64,000 nucleotides of DNA from Acidobacteriota bacterium (GTDB taxonomy: Bacteria; Acidobacteriota; Terriglobia; Terriglobales; Acidobacteriaceae): NCBI GenBank assembly GCA_021813745.1, contig JAKAJO010000065.1:1-64000 (forward strand). Direction: 5' to 3'. Under the pieces are notes generated by a model. The model had not been told where the DNA came from. It worked only from the letters and a program-made list of their open reading frames with translations, and searched no databases. The stretch's first letter is position 1; each line of letters starts with the position of its first letter. The position numbers and the translations under genes were made by a program. Below are positions 35,482-44,948 of the stretch, piece by piece.

Positions 35482-38328
35482 CTACTGGCACGCTTCGCAG
35501 GTGGGGTCGTCGATTGCGCAAGTCTTGCCGGTCGGAGGCTCCAGTTGAACAGCATTCAACTTGCCGTCGGTGCCCTTGAGCGTGGACTTCTCGACGTGCG
35601 TGGCGCTGCGCGAGCGCAGGTAGTACGTCGTCTTAAGGCCAGAGCGCCACGCCTCGCGATAGAGAGCGTCGAGCCGCTTGCCGCTGGGCTGCGAGATGTA
35701 GAGATTCAGCGACTGCGCCTGATCAATCCATTTCTGGCGCCGTGCGGCGGCTTGAATCAGCCAGGTCGGTTCGATCTCAAACGAAGTTGCATACAGTTGC
35801 TTCAAATCCTCGGGAATGCGGTCGATGGCACCTACTGATCCGTCGAAATACTTCAGGTCGCTGACCATCACATCGTCCCACAGCCCGCGCTGCTTCAGGT
35901 CGCGAACAAGGGCGGCATTCACGACAGTGAAGTCGCCGGACATGTTCGACTTCACGAAGAGATTCTGATAGGTAGGCTCGATCGACTGCGTGACTCCGCA
36001 AATATTCGAGATGGTCGCCGTGGGGGCGATTGCCATGGTGTTCGAGTTGCGCATTCCGATGGTCTTCACGCGTTCGCGCAGTGCAGACCAATCGAGTTTC
36101 GCTGAGCGATCGAGTTGCAAAGTGTGCGTGCGGTTGCTCTGCAACAGTTCCACGGAATCGATGGGCAGAATGCCACGGCTCCAGAGCGAACCTTCGAACG
36201 TCGCGTAGCGGCCGCGCTCCGCCGCCAGATCCACGGAGGCGGAGATGGCGTAGTAGCTAATCTGCTCCATGCTCTCGTCGGCAAATCGAACCGCCTCCTC
36301 TGAGGCATTCGGGATGCGCAGAGTGTAGAGCGCGTCCTGGAAGCCCATGATGCCAAGGCCCACGGGGCGATGGCGGAGATTCGAGAAGCGCGCCTCGGGA
36401 ACCGTGTAGAAATTGATGTCGATCACGTTGTCGAGCATCCGCATCGCCGTCTTTACCGTTTTCTGTAATCGGTTCTGGTCGATGCCATCCGCCGTGACGT
36501 GATTGGCAAGATTGATCGACCCGAGATTACATACAGCAATTTCGCGCCGGCTGGTGTTCAGCGTGATCTCGGTGCAAAGATTCGAGGAGTGGACTACGCC
36601 GGCATGCTGCTGCGGCGAACGCAGGTTGCATGGATCCTTGAAGGTGATCCACGGATGGCCGGTCTCGAAGATCATGGTGAGCATCTTGCGCCACAGGTCC
36701 ACCGCACGCACGATTCTGAAGACCTTGAGCTCGCCGCGCTGCGCCCTGGCCTCGTACTCCGCATACTTCTCCGCAAACGCCGTGCCGTAGAGGTCGTGCA
36801 GTTCCGGCACTTCGTCGGGAGAAAACAGCGTCCATGCACCGTCGTCTTCGACACGTTCCATGAAGAGGTCCGGAACCCAGTTGGCGGTGTTCATGTCGTG
36901 TGTGCGACGACGGTCGTCGCCGGTGTTCTTGCGCAGGTCGAGGAACTCCTCGATATCGATGTGCCAGGTTTCGAGGTACCCGCAGACGGCGCCCTTGCGC
37001 TTGCCGCCCTGGTTCACGGCAATGGCGGTATCGTTGGCCACCTTGAGAAAAGGAACCACACCCTGCGACTGCCCGTTGGTGCCGCGAATATGCGCGCCCA
37101 GCCCGCGCACCATGCTCCAGTCGTTGCCGAGGCCGCCTGAGTATTTGGCGAGCAGGGCATTGTCTTTGATGGCCTTGAAGATGCCGTCAAGATCATCGGA
37201 GATTGTGGTCAGGAAGCACGACGAGAGCTGCGGGCGAAGCGTTCCCGCATTGAATAAGGTCGGCGTGGAGCACATGAAGTCAAATGACGAAAGCACCTCG
37301 TAGAACTCAATCGCCTTTTCGTCGCGATCGATTTCGCGCACGGCCAGCCCCATAGCAACGCGCATGAAGAATGCCTGCGGAAGTTCATAGCGCACGCCGT
37401 TGCTGTGCAGGAAATAGCGATCGTACAGGGTCTGCAACCCAAGGAACTGGAAGTTGCGGTCGCGCTCAGGCTTCAATGCGCCGGCCAGGCGGGTCAGATC
37501 GAAGTTGCTGAGCTCCTTATCCAACATCTGCAACTCGATGCCCCGGTGTATGAACTCCGGCAAGTACTCTGCGTAGTCCACCGCATGGTGCTGCAACCCA
37601 CCCTTTGCTTTCGGGAAGAGAAATGTCAGCGCCTCGTCGCGGAGGATGTTCAAGAGTAAACGCGCGCTGACGTAGGCGTAGTTCGGCTCCTGCTCAACGA
37701 GCGTCCGCGCCGCCAAGGTTTGCGCCAGCCCGAGTTCATGAAGCTGGATCCCGTCATACAGATTGCGCTGAACTTCAGCGAGTACGCTGTCGGCGGCGAC
37801 GCCTTCGAGACCGAAGCAGGCATCGGAGATGTCCCTTGCCAGTTGAACTTCGTCCAGTGGTTCGCTTTGGCCATCTTTGGTGCGTACATAGAGCCGCGGA
37901 TGTGCTGATTCAGCGGCCAACTCCTCGCGCTTGCGCCGTTCCTGCGCGTGCTCTTCGCGATAGAGCACGTAGGCGCGCGCAACCTTATGCTCACCGCTGC
38001 GCATCAGCGCCAGTTCTACCTGGTCCTGGATGTCCTCGATATGAATGGGCCTGCCCGGTTCGGCACGCCTGGACAACGTATCTACCACCTGCTGCGTCAT
38101 GGCCTCCACGGCATCGCGCACGCGGCGTGATGCCGTCGCCTCCGATCCCTCCACTGCGACAAACGCCTTGGTGATGGCAAGCGCGATCTTGCCAGCGTCG
38201 AACGGCGAGAAGGCGCCGTTCCGACGGATCACCTGGAGTCCTGCACTCCTATGTAGGCTTTCGCTGTTGGGAAGGTTGGGCGGGGGAGGAGCTGTTGGCG
38301 TGGGAATATCGTGAGTCAGCGCGGCCAT
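35482..38328 (-). CDS. nrdA: Class I ribonucleotide reductase large subunit
   Basis: 948 residues from the ATG at 38328, which has AGGAG upstream; an earlier ATG overlies the leader. ATP cones at residues about 35-130 and 150-240, then the reductase core. Active-site cysteines in SSCFLTTI and NLCTEITLN (the NxCxE motif), and [14 protein letters not shown] for phosphate binding. The C-terminal CEACQ provides the redox pair that re-reduces the active site. The length fits two ATP cones in a row. A cobalamin riboswitch lies 108 bp upstream, so expression is expected to fall when B12 is plentiful. Confidence 0.94.
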   Translation of the reverse strand: MAALTHDIPTPTAPPPPNLPNSESLHRSAGLQVIRRNGAFSPFDAGKIALAITKAFVAVEGSEATASRRVRDAVEAMTQQVVDTLSRRAEPGRPIHIEDIQDQVELALMRSGEHKVARAYVLYREEHAQERRKREELAAESAHPRLYVRTKDGQSEPLDEVQLARDISDACFGLEGVAADSVLAEVQRNLYDGIQLHELGLAQTLAARTLVEQEPNYAYVSARLLLNILRDEALTFLFPKAKGGLQHHAVDYAEYLPEFIHRGIELQMLDKELSNFDLTRLAGALKPERDRNFQFLGLQTLYDRYFLHSNGVRYELPQAFFMRVAMGLAVREIDRDEKAIEFYEVLSSFDFMCSTPTLFNAGTLRPQLSSCFLTTISDDLDGIFKAIKDNALLAKYSGGLGNDWSMVRGLGAHIRGTNGQSQGVVPFLKVANDTAIAVNQGGKRKGAVCGYLETWHIDIEEFLDLRKNTGDDRRRTHDMNTANWVPDLFMERVEDDGAWTLFSPDEVPELHDLYGTAFAEKYAEYEARAQRGELKVFRIVRAVDLWRKMLTMIFETGHPWITFKDPCNLRSPQQHAGVVHSSNLCTEITLNTSRREIAVCNLGSINLANHVTADGIDQNRLQKTVKTAMRMLDNVIDINFYTVPEARFSNLRHRPVGLGIMGFQDALYTLRIPNASEEAVRFADESMEQISYYAISASVDLAAERGRYATFEGSLWSRGILPIDSVELLQSNRTHTLQLDRSAKLDWSALRERVKTIGMRNSNTMAIAPTATISNICGVTQSIEPTYQNLFVKSNMSGDFTVVNAALVRDLKQRGLWDDVMVSDLKYFDGSVGAIDRIPEDLKQLYATSFEIEPTWLIQAAARRQKWIDQAQSLNLYISQPSGKRLDALYREAWRSGLKTTYYLRSRSATHVEKSTLKGTDGKLNAVQLEPPTGKTCAIDDPTCEACQ

Positions 38329-38435
38329 GGGGAATCTCCTTGGCCTCTGAAGAAGATATGCGAGAAAACAGCGGATGGGCTCCGGTAAGGAGACAGCCCC
38401 TGCCACCTCGCCTCCCCTCGGAGGCGTCAGCGAAT

Positions 38436-38600
38436 GTTTCCTGGCAGGTCTTCGGACTTACAGGCTCGACCTACTCGCCGGACTTCCCAGACCCTTGAGG
38501 CCCAGTGTCGATTTCGGCTTTCGTACCTGCTCACCGCTGCGGGGCAGTTCCGGACTTCCACCGGATTCCCTTTTCATCCTCTTTTCAGAGGAACCGAGGA
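38436..38600 (-). ncRNA. Cobalamin riboswitch upstream of nrdA
   Basis: Read on the minus strand it shows AAAAGGGAATCCGGTGGAAG, CCCCGCAGCGGTGAGC, a GACACTGG segment and the closing GAAGACCTGCCAGG, the order of conserved pieces in a B12 riboswitch. It faces nrdA. Typical logic is that coenzyme B12 turns off the B12-independent enzyme when a B12-dependent class II reductase can replace it. That gene is not in this window. Confidence 0.9.
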
Positions 38601-38799
38601 ACTGAACCACTATATCTAGGGTCAAACAGAAATGCAACCCCACGCCTTGTGAATATCTTGCGGAAGCGGAGGCTCGTGCACAAGGCGGACTGGGTGCACG
38701 AATACCTCATCTTCAGGCTTCGCCGCATCGTTGGCGTAGCCATGAGGGAGATGCTGCGTTAAGGACGATTCGAGGTGACTGTGCAAGAATGGCCTTGTG
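38601..38799. other. Space between the two divergent cobalamin riboswitches
   Basis: About 200 bp that must hold both promoters. A plus-strand frame ending at 38762 has a basic C-terminus but starts inside the riboswitch and is not convincing. No clear -35/-10 pair was assigned. Confidence 0.45.
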
Positions 38800-38975
38800 C
38801 AGGTCAGGCCTCCGCGAGGGGGCCTGTTAAACGGGAAGCTCGTGTGAATCGAGCGCTGTCCCGCAGCGGTGATGGGAACGAAATGTTGCTAGGCTTTGAG
38901 CCAACGCACTGTCTTGATCGAGATGGGAAGCGGCAACGGAGTAGGCAGCCCAAAGTCCGAAGACCGGCCTGCCCC
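38800..38975 (+). ncRNA. Cobalamin riboswitch upstream of metE
   Basis: It contains ACGGGAAGCTCGTGTGAATC, TGTCCCGCAGCGGTGATGGG, GCACTGTC, GGGAAGCGGCAACGGAG and the closing GAAGACCGGCCTGCC, in the order of a B12 riboswitch. The metE ATG is about 156 bp downstream. MetE is the B12-independent methionine synthase, a textbook target of this riboswitch. Confidence 0.92.
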
Positions 38976-39131
38976 ACCACCATGGAAGCGCTGGCCGCTG
39001 ACCATGGATGCGCCGAGGATGCCGTTCTCGTGGATTGGAACAGGTAGACACCGCAATGCACCGTCATTCCTGAAATATGACGGCCATGCCTGCGCATAGG
39101 TGGTTCTTCCCGATCACAGGAGAGAGCCAAC

Positions 39132-41414
39132 ATGGCTGCAGGTTCTGTTTCGTCCCCTTTCTTTAAAAAACTGGACACCGCAAATCTGGGCTTCCCGAGA
39201 ATGGGCAGCCAGCGCGAATTGAAGTTTGCGCTTGAAGGATACTGGACCGGAAAACGTACGGAAAATGAACTGCTGAATGTTGCTTCCGCGTTACGTAAAG
39301 AGCATTGGAAGCTGCAACAGGTCGCCGGAATTAGATTCATCCCGTCCAACGATTTCTCGTTCTACGACCAAGTCCTCGACATGCTGGTCCTGCTTGGCGC
39401 AACGCCCGAGCGCTTTGGCGGCGGCAAGGTCACCCTGGACCGCTACTTCGCCATGGCTAGAAACAGCCGTGAACAAACTGCGATGGAGATGACCAAATGG
39501 TTCGATACCAATTACCACTACCTGGTCCCGGAGTGGAGCGAAGGCATTCCCTTCGCGATTGATACAACGAAGTTGCTGGCAGAAATTCATGAAGCGCGCT
39601 CGCTTGGCATCGACACACGCCCGGTGCTCATCGGACCGCTCACGCTTCTGGCTTTGGGCAAAGGTGTGGATGGATTCGACCCCTACTTGCTGGCAGACAA
39701 GCTGATCGCGGCCTACAAGGAGGTCCTTACACGGCTCGTGCAGGAACACATCTTCTGGGTGCAGATCGATGAACCGATTCTTGCAACAGACCTCCCCGAG
39801 GATGCGGCACAATTCTTCCGTAAAGCCTATCGCCACCTTGGGACCATTCCGATCAAGCTGATGCTGACGACGTACTTCGACGGGCTGGCAGATAACCTGC
39901 CGCTCGCCGCCGAAGCCAACACCACTGGATTGCACATCGATGTGGTGCGCGCGCCAGAGCAGCTCGACAACGTGCTTTCCGTTCTTAAGCCGCATCAGAT
40001 TCTGAGTATCGGCTGCGTCGATGGCCGCAATATCTGGTTAACGAACTTTGCCGAGGCCTCCGCGTTATTGGCGCGCGCGGTCGCATCGCTCGGTGCGGAA
40101 CGGGTCATTGTCGCCCCGTCATGCTCATTGCTGCATGTGCCGCACAACCTGCAAGCTGAGACAAGACTCAATGCTCGCATCAAAAGCTGGCTTCGTTTCG
40201 CGGCAGAAAAACTCGACGAGATCGCTGCACTCGCAGACGGCAATCAGGCTGCATATCAGACCAACGCCGCGGCCATAGCCGACCGTGCCGCGGCGGACTC
40301 ATCGACAAATCCGCGGGTCAGGGCTGCGCTCGCCGCACTGGGCGAGAATGACTTCAAGCGAACCTCGCCCTACTCTGCCCGCGCTATTCTCCAACGCGAG
40401 AAACTCGGCCTGCCGCTGTTCCCGACAACGACTATCGGATCTTTCCCCCAAACCGCTGAGGTGCGTAAGCACAGGGCTGCACATAAAAGTGGCCAGGAAA
40501 CGGACGAACAGTACGAAATGTTTTTGCGCGAAGCAACTGCTGAGTGTGTGCGGGAGCAGGAGCGCATCGGCCTCGATGTGCTCGTGCACGGCGAATTCGA
40601 GCGGAACGATATGGTCGAGTACTTCGCCGAATTTCTGGACGGTTTTGCCTTCACCGCGAACGGATGGGTGCAAAGCTATGGCTCACGCTGCGTGAAGCCG
40701 CCAGTCATTTATGGAGACGTGTCGCGCCCGAAGCCGATGACCGTCAAGTGGTCGCAGTATGCGCGCTCGCTGACGACACATCCGATCAAAGGTATGCTGA
40801 CCGGGCCAATCACGGTCCTCCAATGGTCGTTCGTCCGGAACGACATCCCCCGCCAGCAGACAGCTTGGCAGATTGCGCTTGCCTTGCGGGATGAGGTGAG
40901 GGACTTGGAGAGCGCAGGGATCGGGATTATCCAGGTGGATGAACCTGCCCTTCGCGAGGGCTTGCCCTTGCGCCGTGCGGACTGGCCAGCCTATCTGGAC
41001 TGGGCGGTCAAGGCCTTTCGGCTTGCTACCAGTTCCGTCTCGGACGGCACCCAGATTCACACTCACATGTGCTACTGCGAGTTCGAGGATATTCTTTCGT
41101 CGATCGCTGCGTTGGACGCGGATGTCATTTCGATGGAATCCGCCCGCTCACGCATGAAGTTGCTGGAAGCTTTTCATGCACAGAAATATCCCAACGAAAT
41201 TGGCCCCGGAGTCTACGACATCCATTCTCCTCGGGTGCCCTCGGCAGAGGAGATGCATAAGCTTCTGACATTAGCGCTTGAAGTTCTCAAACCGGAGCAG
41301 CTTTGGGTCAATCCCGACTGCGGCCTGAAGACCCGGGCGTGGCCGGAAACAATTTCGGCGCTCGATAACATGTGCAAGGCTGCAAACGAGCTACGCACTC
41401 AACAAGGCGCATAG
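39132..41414 (+). CDS. metE: Cobalamin-independent methionine synthase
   Basis: 760 residues, full length. Two related TIM barrels; the N-terminal one starts NLGFPRMGSQRELKFALE. C-terminal zinc ligands are in HMCYCEFEDI and NPDCGLKTR, and TTTIGSFPQTAEVR opens the second barrel. It methylates homocysteine with 5-methyltetrahydrofolate polyglutamate. An AGGAGAGAG box precedes the ATG. Control by the cobalamin riboswitch implies the organism also uses B12, probably with a MetH elsewhere. Confidence 0.97.
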   Translation: MAAGSVSSPFFKKLDTANLGFPRMGSQRELKFALEGYWTGKRTENELLNVASALRKEHWKLQQVAGIRFIPSNDFSFYDQVLDMLVLLGATPERFGGGKVTLDRYFAMARNSREQTAMEMTKWFDTNYHYLVPEWSEGIPFAIDTTKLLAEIHEARSLGIDTRPVLIGPLTLLALGKGVDGFDPYLLADKLIAAYKEVLTRLVQEHIFWVQIDEPILATDLPEDAAQFFRKAYRHLGTIPIKLMLTTYFDGLADNLPLAAEANTTGLHIDVVRAPEQLDNVLSVLKPHQILSIGCVDGRNIWLTNFAEASALLARAVASLGAERVIVAPSCSLLHVPHNLQAETRLNARIKSWLRFAAEKLDEIAALADGNQAAYQTNAAAIADRAAADSSTNPRVRAALAALGENDFKRTSPYSARAILQREKLGLPLFPTTTIGSFPQTAEVRKHRAAHKSGQETDEQYEMFLREATAECVREQERIGLDVLVHGEFERNDMVEYFAEFLDGFAFTANGWVQSYGSRCVKPPVIYGDVSRPKPMTVKWSQYARSLTTHPIKGMLTGPITVLQWSFVRNDIPRQQTAWQIALALRDEVRDLESAGIGIIQVDEPALREGLPLRRADWPAYLDWAVKAFRLATSSVSDGTQIHTHMCYCEFEDILSSIAALDADVISMESARSRMKLLEAFHAQKYPNEIGPGVYDIHSPRVPSAEEMHKLLTLALEVLKPEQLWVNPDCGLKTRAWPETISALDNMCKAANELRTQQGA

Positions 41415-41480
41415 ACGCCAAAAGGCCAGGGCGAGGGGCTGATTCCTTCGCCCGACTACTTGCCGAGGTCGGATAACGGA

Positions 41481-41948
41481 ATGAGTCGCTGGTATCGTCG
41501 CCCGAAACGGCTCAACCTGAGATGGCTGCTTCGAGACTCCGACTGCGAGTTCGTTTTCGATGCTTCGCAGACTTCAGCCGATGAGCTTCTCGAACTTCAG
41601 GTGCGCTTCGCTTCGGTCTACGGTCCTCATCGTCTGCTGCGGGATGCGAACAGTCTCCCGAGTGCAAATCGGATTTTGATGATAGCGGAGGATGAAAACG
41701 GCCTAGCGCCTAGTGCCCGGCTTAGTGGCGGCTGGCGTGGTGTTGTGGTGCTTCCCGAAGGCGCTCAGCGACGGCGGGACGCGCTCACCTTGTTTTTTAT
41801 GGAGCAGTTGCGATACCGGATCAGTCATCCGCATTGGGCTTCACAATACCGGGGAGGGATTCCACAGTTCATCCTCGATCTGACCAAGGCCCCCGCAACG
41901 ATCACCCCTGCGCAACTCATGGTGCGAGATCATGAAAATGAGAGATGA
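41481..41948 (+). CDS. Hypothetical protein upstream of queD
   Basis: 155 residues from the ATG at 41481; a TTG at 41460 would add seven residues. No family recognised. It is soluble, with basic N-terminus (RWYRRPKRLNLRWLLRD), a central acidic block and PHWASQYRGGIPQFILDLTK near the end. It ends 6 bp before queD, so the two are almost certainly co-transcribed. A role with 7-deazaguanine or pterin metabolism is only positional inference. Confidence 0.6.
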   Translation: MSRWYRRPKRLNLRWLLRDSDCEFVFDASQTSADELLELQVRFASVYGPHRLLRDANSLPSANRILMIAEDENGLAPSARLSGGWRGVVVLPEGAQRRRDALTLFFMEQLRYRISHPHWASQYRGGIPQFILDLTKAPATITPAQLMVRDHENER

Positions 41949-41954
41949 GAACAC

Positions 41955-42347
41955 ATGTACGAAGTGACCGTAGAGGCTACATTTTCTTCAGGCCATTATT
42001 TGCGGAACTACCATGGGCGGTGTGAGAACCCGCATGGCCATAACTACAGGGTGCTTGTCACTCTGGCTGGTGAGGAACTGGACCAGACGGGGCTGCTCCT
42101 GGACTTCAAGGAACTCAAGCAACTGTTACACCCGATTGCTGAGTATCTCGATCACCAGATGATCAACGAACTCGAACCCTTCACCAGTCTGAATCCGTCT
42201 GCCGAGAATCTAGCCCGTTACTTTTTCGATCAGACCAGTGAGAGAATCCGGCAAATCACCAAAGGGAGAATCTACGTCATGAAAAGTACCGTATTCGAGA
42301 CCGATACTTCTGCCGCCACGTACAGAGGCCAACGTTTCTCAGCGTGA
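41955..42347 (+). CDS. queD: 6-carboxy-5,6,7,8-tetrahydropterin synthase
   Basis: 130 residues. Zinc histidines are at SSGHYL and NPHGHNY, with the catalytic cysteine in CENPHGHNY just before. C-terminal glutamate in STVFETDT completes the active site. The length fits QueD. It converts dihydroneopterin triphosphate to carboxytetrahydropterin in queuosine synthesis. No queC, queE or queF lies nearby. Confidence 0.92.
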   Translation: MYEVTVEATFSSGHYLRNYHGRCENPHGHNYRVLVTLAGEELDQTGLLLDFKELKQLLHPIAEYLDHQMINELEPFTSLNPSAENLARYFFDQTSERIRQITKGRIYVMKSTVFETDTSAATYRGQRFSA

Positions 42348-42443
42348 GGCTCCACCCATCGCCACCAGGGCAACGCGTTCATCAGAGCACTGCCGCCTGA
42401 ACTTGGCGTTTGGCTCTAAACTCGGCGATTGCTTGCCAAGTGA

Positions 42444-42478
42444 GTATAGCGCTCGCTCGGTACCTTTAGAATCTATAC
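42444..42478. promoter_or_regulatory. Possible operator dyad upstream of nikR
   Basis: GTATAG (42444-42449) and CTATAC (42473-42478) are inverted repeats 23 bp apart, ending 15 bp before the nikR ATG. Known NikR sites have shorter spacers, so identity is uncertain. Confidence 0.25.
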
Positions 42479-42492
42479 CGAGGAACATGACC

Positions 42493-42918
42493 ATGGCGGA
42501 ACTGAGCAGAACCGGGATTTCCCTGGAACAGGATCTTTTGACAGGTTTTGACAAGCTGATTGCACGACGGGGCTACCAGAACCGGTCAGAGGCTTTGCGC
42601 GATCTGATCCGGGAAGCACTGCTCTCCGAGGTGATTGATTCCAACAAGCCCGTGGTCGGCACGCTGACGCTGGTCTACGACCATCATGTGCCGAACCTCT
42701 CGCAGAAGTTGACCGAGATGCAGCACCATGGAGGCACGATGGTGCTGGCAGCAACCCATGTCCACCTCGACCATCATTATTGCCTTGAGGTCATCATCAT
42801 GAAGGGTAAGAGCAAGGATATCCAGGAGATGGCCAACAAGATGCTCGCGACGCGTGGGGTCGAACTGGGCAAGCTGGTGTTGACTAATTCCGGAGCGGCA
42901 CTCAAACAGGCGAAGTAG
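42493..42918 (+). CDS. nikR: Nickel-responsive regulator NikR
   Basis: 141 residues from the ATG at 42493, favoured over 42487 because GAGGA lies 8 bases before it. Ribbon-helix-helix DNA-binding domain at the N-terminus (GISLEQDLLTGFDKLIARRG), then the ACT-like nickel domain with square-planar ligands in HVHLDHHYCLEV and the histidine region VYDHHVPNL. Nickel binding makes it a repressor of uptake genes. It is convergent with the NiCoT permease, with the stops one base apart. Confidence 0.94.
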   Translation: MAELSRTGISLEQDLLTGFDKLIARRGYQNRSEALRDLIREALLSEVIDSNKPVVGTLTLVYDHHVPNLSQKLTEMQHHGGTMVLAATHVHLDHHYCLEVIIMKGKSKDIQEMANKMLATRGVELGKLVLTNSGAALKQAK

Positions 42919-42919
42919 G

Positions 42920-43981
42920 TTAATCGCCGGCTTCTGCCTCGGCCCGCAGTTCGAGTTCATCGAACCGGCGCCATTTGTAGATGGCGACCGAGAGAATCCA
43001 GCTCAGCGCGAAAAGCCCGATGATGAGGTAGCCAAGCGTGCCGAAGTTCTCGTTGAGGTGGCGCACCGCATCCCAGAACGCACCGTTGAGCTCAAAATGG
43101 CCTGCCAGAAGCCCAAGTGCCTCGATGCCACCCACCACGAAAGCCACCAAAACAGAGACGCAGGTAATCGTGAGGTTGTAGTAGAGCTTGCGAACCGGCT
43201 TCACGAAAGCCCATCCGTAGGCCCCGAGCATGAGGATATTGTCGGTGGTGTCGATGAGACACATGCCGGCGGCAAAAAGTGCCGGGAAGACCATGATGGA
43301 CCAGATGGGCAGGCCCTTGGAGGCTTCGGCTGCGGAGATGCCCAGCAGTCCGATCTCGGTGGCTGTGTCAAAACCGAGTCCGAAGAGAACCCCCAGCGGG
43401 TACATGTGCCAGCTACGGCGGATCATGGCGAACATGGGCCGGAACAAGCGCGCCAGGAAACCGCGGCCGGAGAGCAGCAGGTCGAGGTCTTCTTCGACAT
43501 ACGACGCGCCTTTGCGCACGCGCGTGAAGGCCGCGTAGATAGAACGCAGAACAAGCAGGTTGGCAAAGGCGATGCCGAAGAGGAACAGAGCAGAAACCAG
43601 CGTTCCGATGAGGCCGCCGACATTGCGGAAAGCGTCGACGCGGTGCTGCATGAAGACCGCGGCGGCGGCAATGGCTGCCGAACCTGCAACGACGATCGTC
43701 GAGTGACCGAGTGAGAACATGAACCCTACGGCAACGGGGCGCTTGCCCTCTTGCATCAGCTTGCGGGTCACGTTGTCGATTGCTGCAATGTGGTCAGCAT
43801 CCACAGCATGGCGAAGTCCGAAACTGTAGGCGAGGAAGGCCGTTCCCAGAAGCAGGGGATAGTGACGGAACGCCACAAAGGCCCAGAGCCAGGCGACGAC
43901 ATTGAAGGCGAGCAGCACACCATAGATGCCGGCCACCTTGCGTTTCACGTTCATGGCGGCATCGTTGAACAGACTGCGCAT
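42920..43981 (-). CDS. NiCoT-family nickel/cobalt permease
   Basis: 353 residues from the ATG at 43981 (AGGAG box 6 bases upstream). Signature motifs of the family are clear: LRHAVDADHIAAIDN (HX4DH) in helix II, FSLGHSTIVV, LGFDTATEIGL and CLIDTTDNILMLGAY. Eight membrane helices are expected. It imports nickel, cobalt or both at high affinity. With NikR next door, nickel is the more likely ligand, and it would supply CooS and the LarA homologue. Confidence 0.92.
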   Translation of the reverse strand: MRSLFNDAAMNVKRKVAGIYGVLLAFNVVAWLWAFVAFRHYPLLLGTAFLAYSFGLRHAVDADHIAAIDNVTRKLMQEGKRPVAVGFMFSLGHSTIVVAGSAAIAAAAVFMQHRVDAFRNVGGLIGTLVSALFLFGIAFANLLVLRSIYAAFTRVRKGASYVEEDLDLLLSGRGFLARLFRPMFAMIRRSWHMYPLGVLFGLGFDTATEIGLLGISAAEASKGLPIWSIMVFPALFAAGMCLIDTTDNILMLGAYGWAFVKPVRKLYYNLTITCVSVLVAFVVGGIEALGLLAGHFELNGAFWDAVRHLNENFGTLGYLIIGLFALSWILSVAIYKWRRFDELELRAEAEAGD

Positions 43982-44071
43982 GGCAGCTCCTGTGTGATCA
44001 TTGTCATAATACCTTTTTCGGATTCGTGCTATCAAGGATACGCAACTGGGTTCGTGGAAGGAGTGTCGGCC

Positions 44072-44524
44072 ATGCTTCGGACGCCATTTCGTCGATGGCC
44101 AAAAATTCCGGCTTGGAAGCAGGCCGATCCCGCACAGATGGTCCCGGCAGTGCCCCTGAGCGTTGGCGAGGGTATTTCACTACAAGAGGCTGTGGACCTG
44201 TTGCACAAATTGCGCGAGGAATCCGCCCAGGTGCAAGCGATCTACTCCGGCTCCGATGGGGTAAGCTCGGTCCTTCGCGGAATCGTGCAGCCTCCTATCG
44301 AGGATGGATTGTGGTCGGTTGTCTCGCAGTACGAGATAACCGGATCTGCTTTGTCGTTCGACCTGAATTCCGCGACGACAAAGCGGTTTGGCGACGAAGC
44401 CTCAATGTCCGGTGCAGCTTTGTTTCCTTTTCGCTTCCGCTTTGCCTCTGCACTTTGCTTTGGCTTTAGCGACGGTTCGACACTCCACCTCTTCGAACTC
44501 GATCAAACCACTGCGCATCATTGA
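44072..44524 (+). CDS. Hypothetical protein divergent from the nickel permease
   Basis: 150 residues from the ATG at 44072, with GGAG 8 bases upstream. No family recognised. The N-terminal third is proline-rich (RTPFRRWPKIPAWKQ), the middle carries an acidic helix (SLQEAVDLLHKLREESAQVQ) and the end is aromatic (LFPFRFRFASALCFGFSD). No signal peptide or membrane helix. It lies 90 bp from the divergent permease start, so its promoter may be shared and its expression nickel-linked. Confidence 0.6.
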   Translation: MLRTPFRRWPKIPAWKQADPAQMVPAVPLSVGEGISLQEAVDLLHKLREESAQVQAIYSGSDGVSSVLRGIVQPPIEDGLWSVVSQYEITGSALSFDLNSATTKRFGDEASMSGAALFPFRFRFASALCFGFSDGSTLHLFELDQTTAHH

Positions 44525-44948
44525 GCGGGCTCAAAGAGCCGATGCGGGAACAGTTTGCTTAGCTTCCTCATGCGGGGGCGTCCCGGATTACAGGAACCTA
44601 GTAGCATGTTTCTTAATTACGTGCTACTCTAAATCTTCCCCGTGAGAGCTGATGATTTCGGCAGGAGTACACGTGGGCATTTTCGACAAAACTCGGACCG
44701 CCCTCCTTGGGAATCGATTGAGTGACCGCTCGGGCGTGTTCGACCTCGTCTCCGAGTGTTCTCCAGGGCAATTCCGATGTTCCAGCCGTTTTGTCGACTT
44801 CAAAATCCCCCCTGATTTCGCAACTGTTTTTGAATGGCGGAAGACTGCCGTACTTGCATCCTGTTGTCGCCTTCTCTGAAGAGCGCCTCTCCGGAAAAGC
44901 AGACCCAAACACTGACATGCACTTGCTGAACCAGGCAAAGGACAATTC
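44525..44948. other. Leader region of the first TonB receptor
   Basis: 424 bp with no convincing gene. AGTAGCA (44600-44606) and TGCTACT (44622-44628) form a 7-bp dyad with 15-bp spacer about 320 bp before the receptor; it may be a terminator of the preceding gene or an operator. Antisense frames here continue into the receptor and are shadows. Confidence 0.4.
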
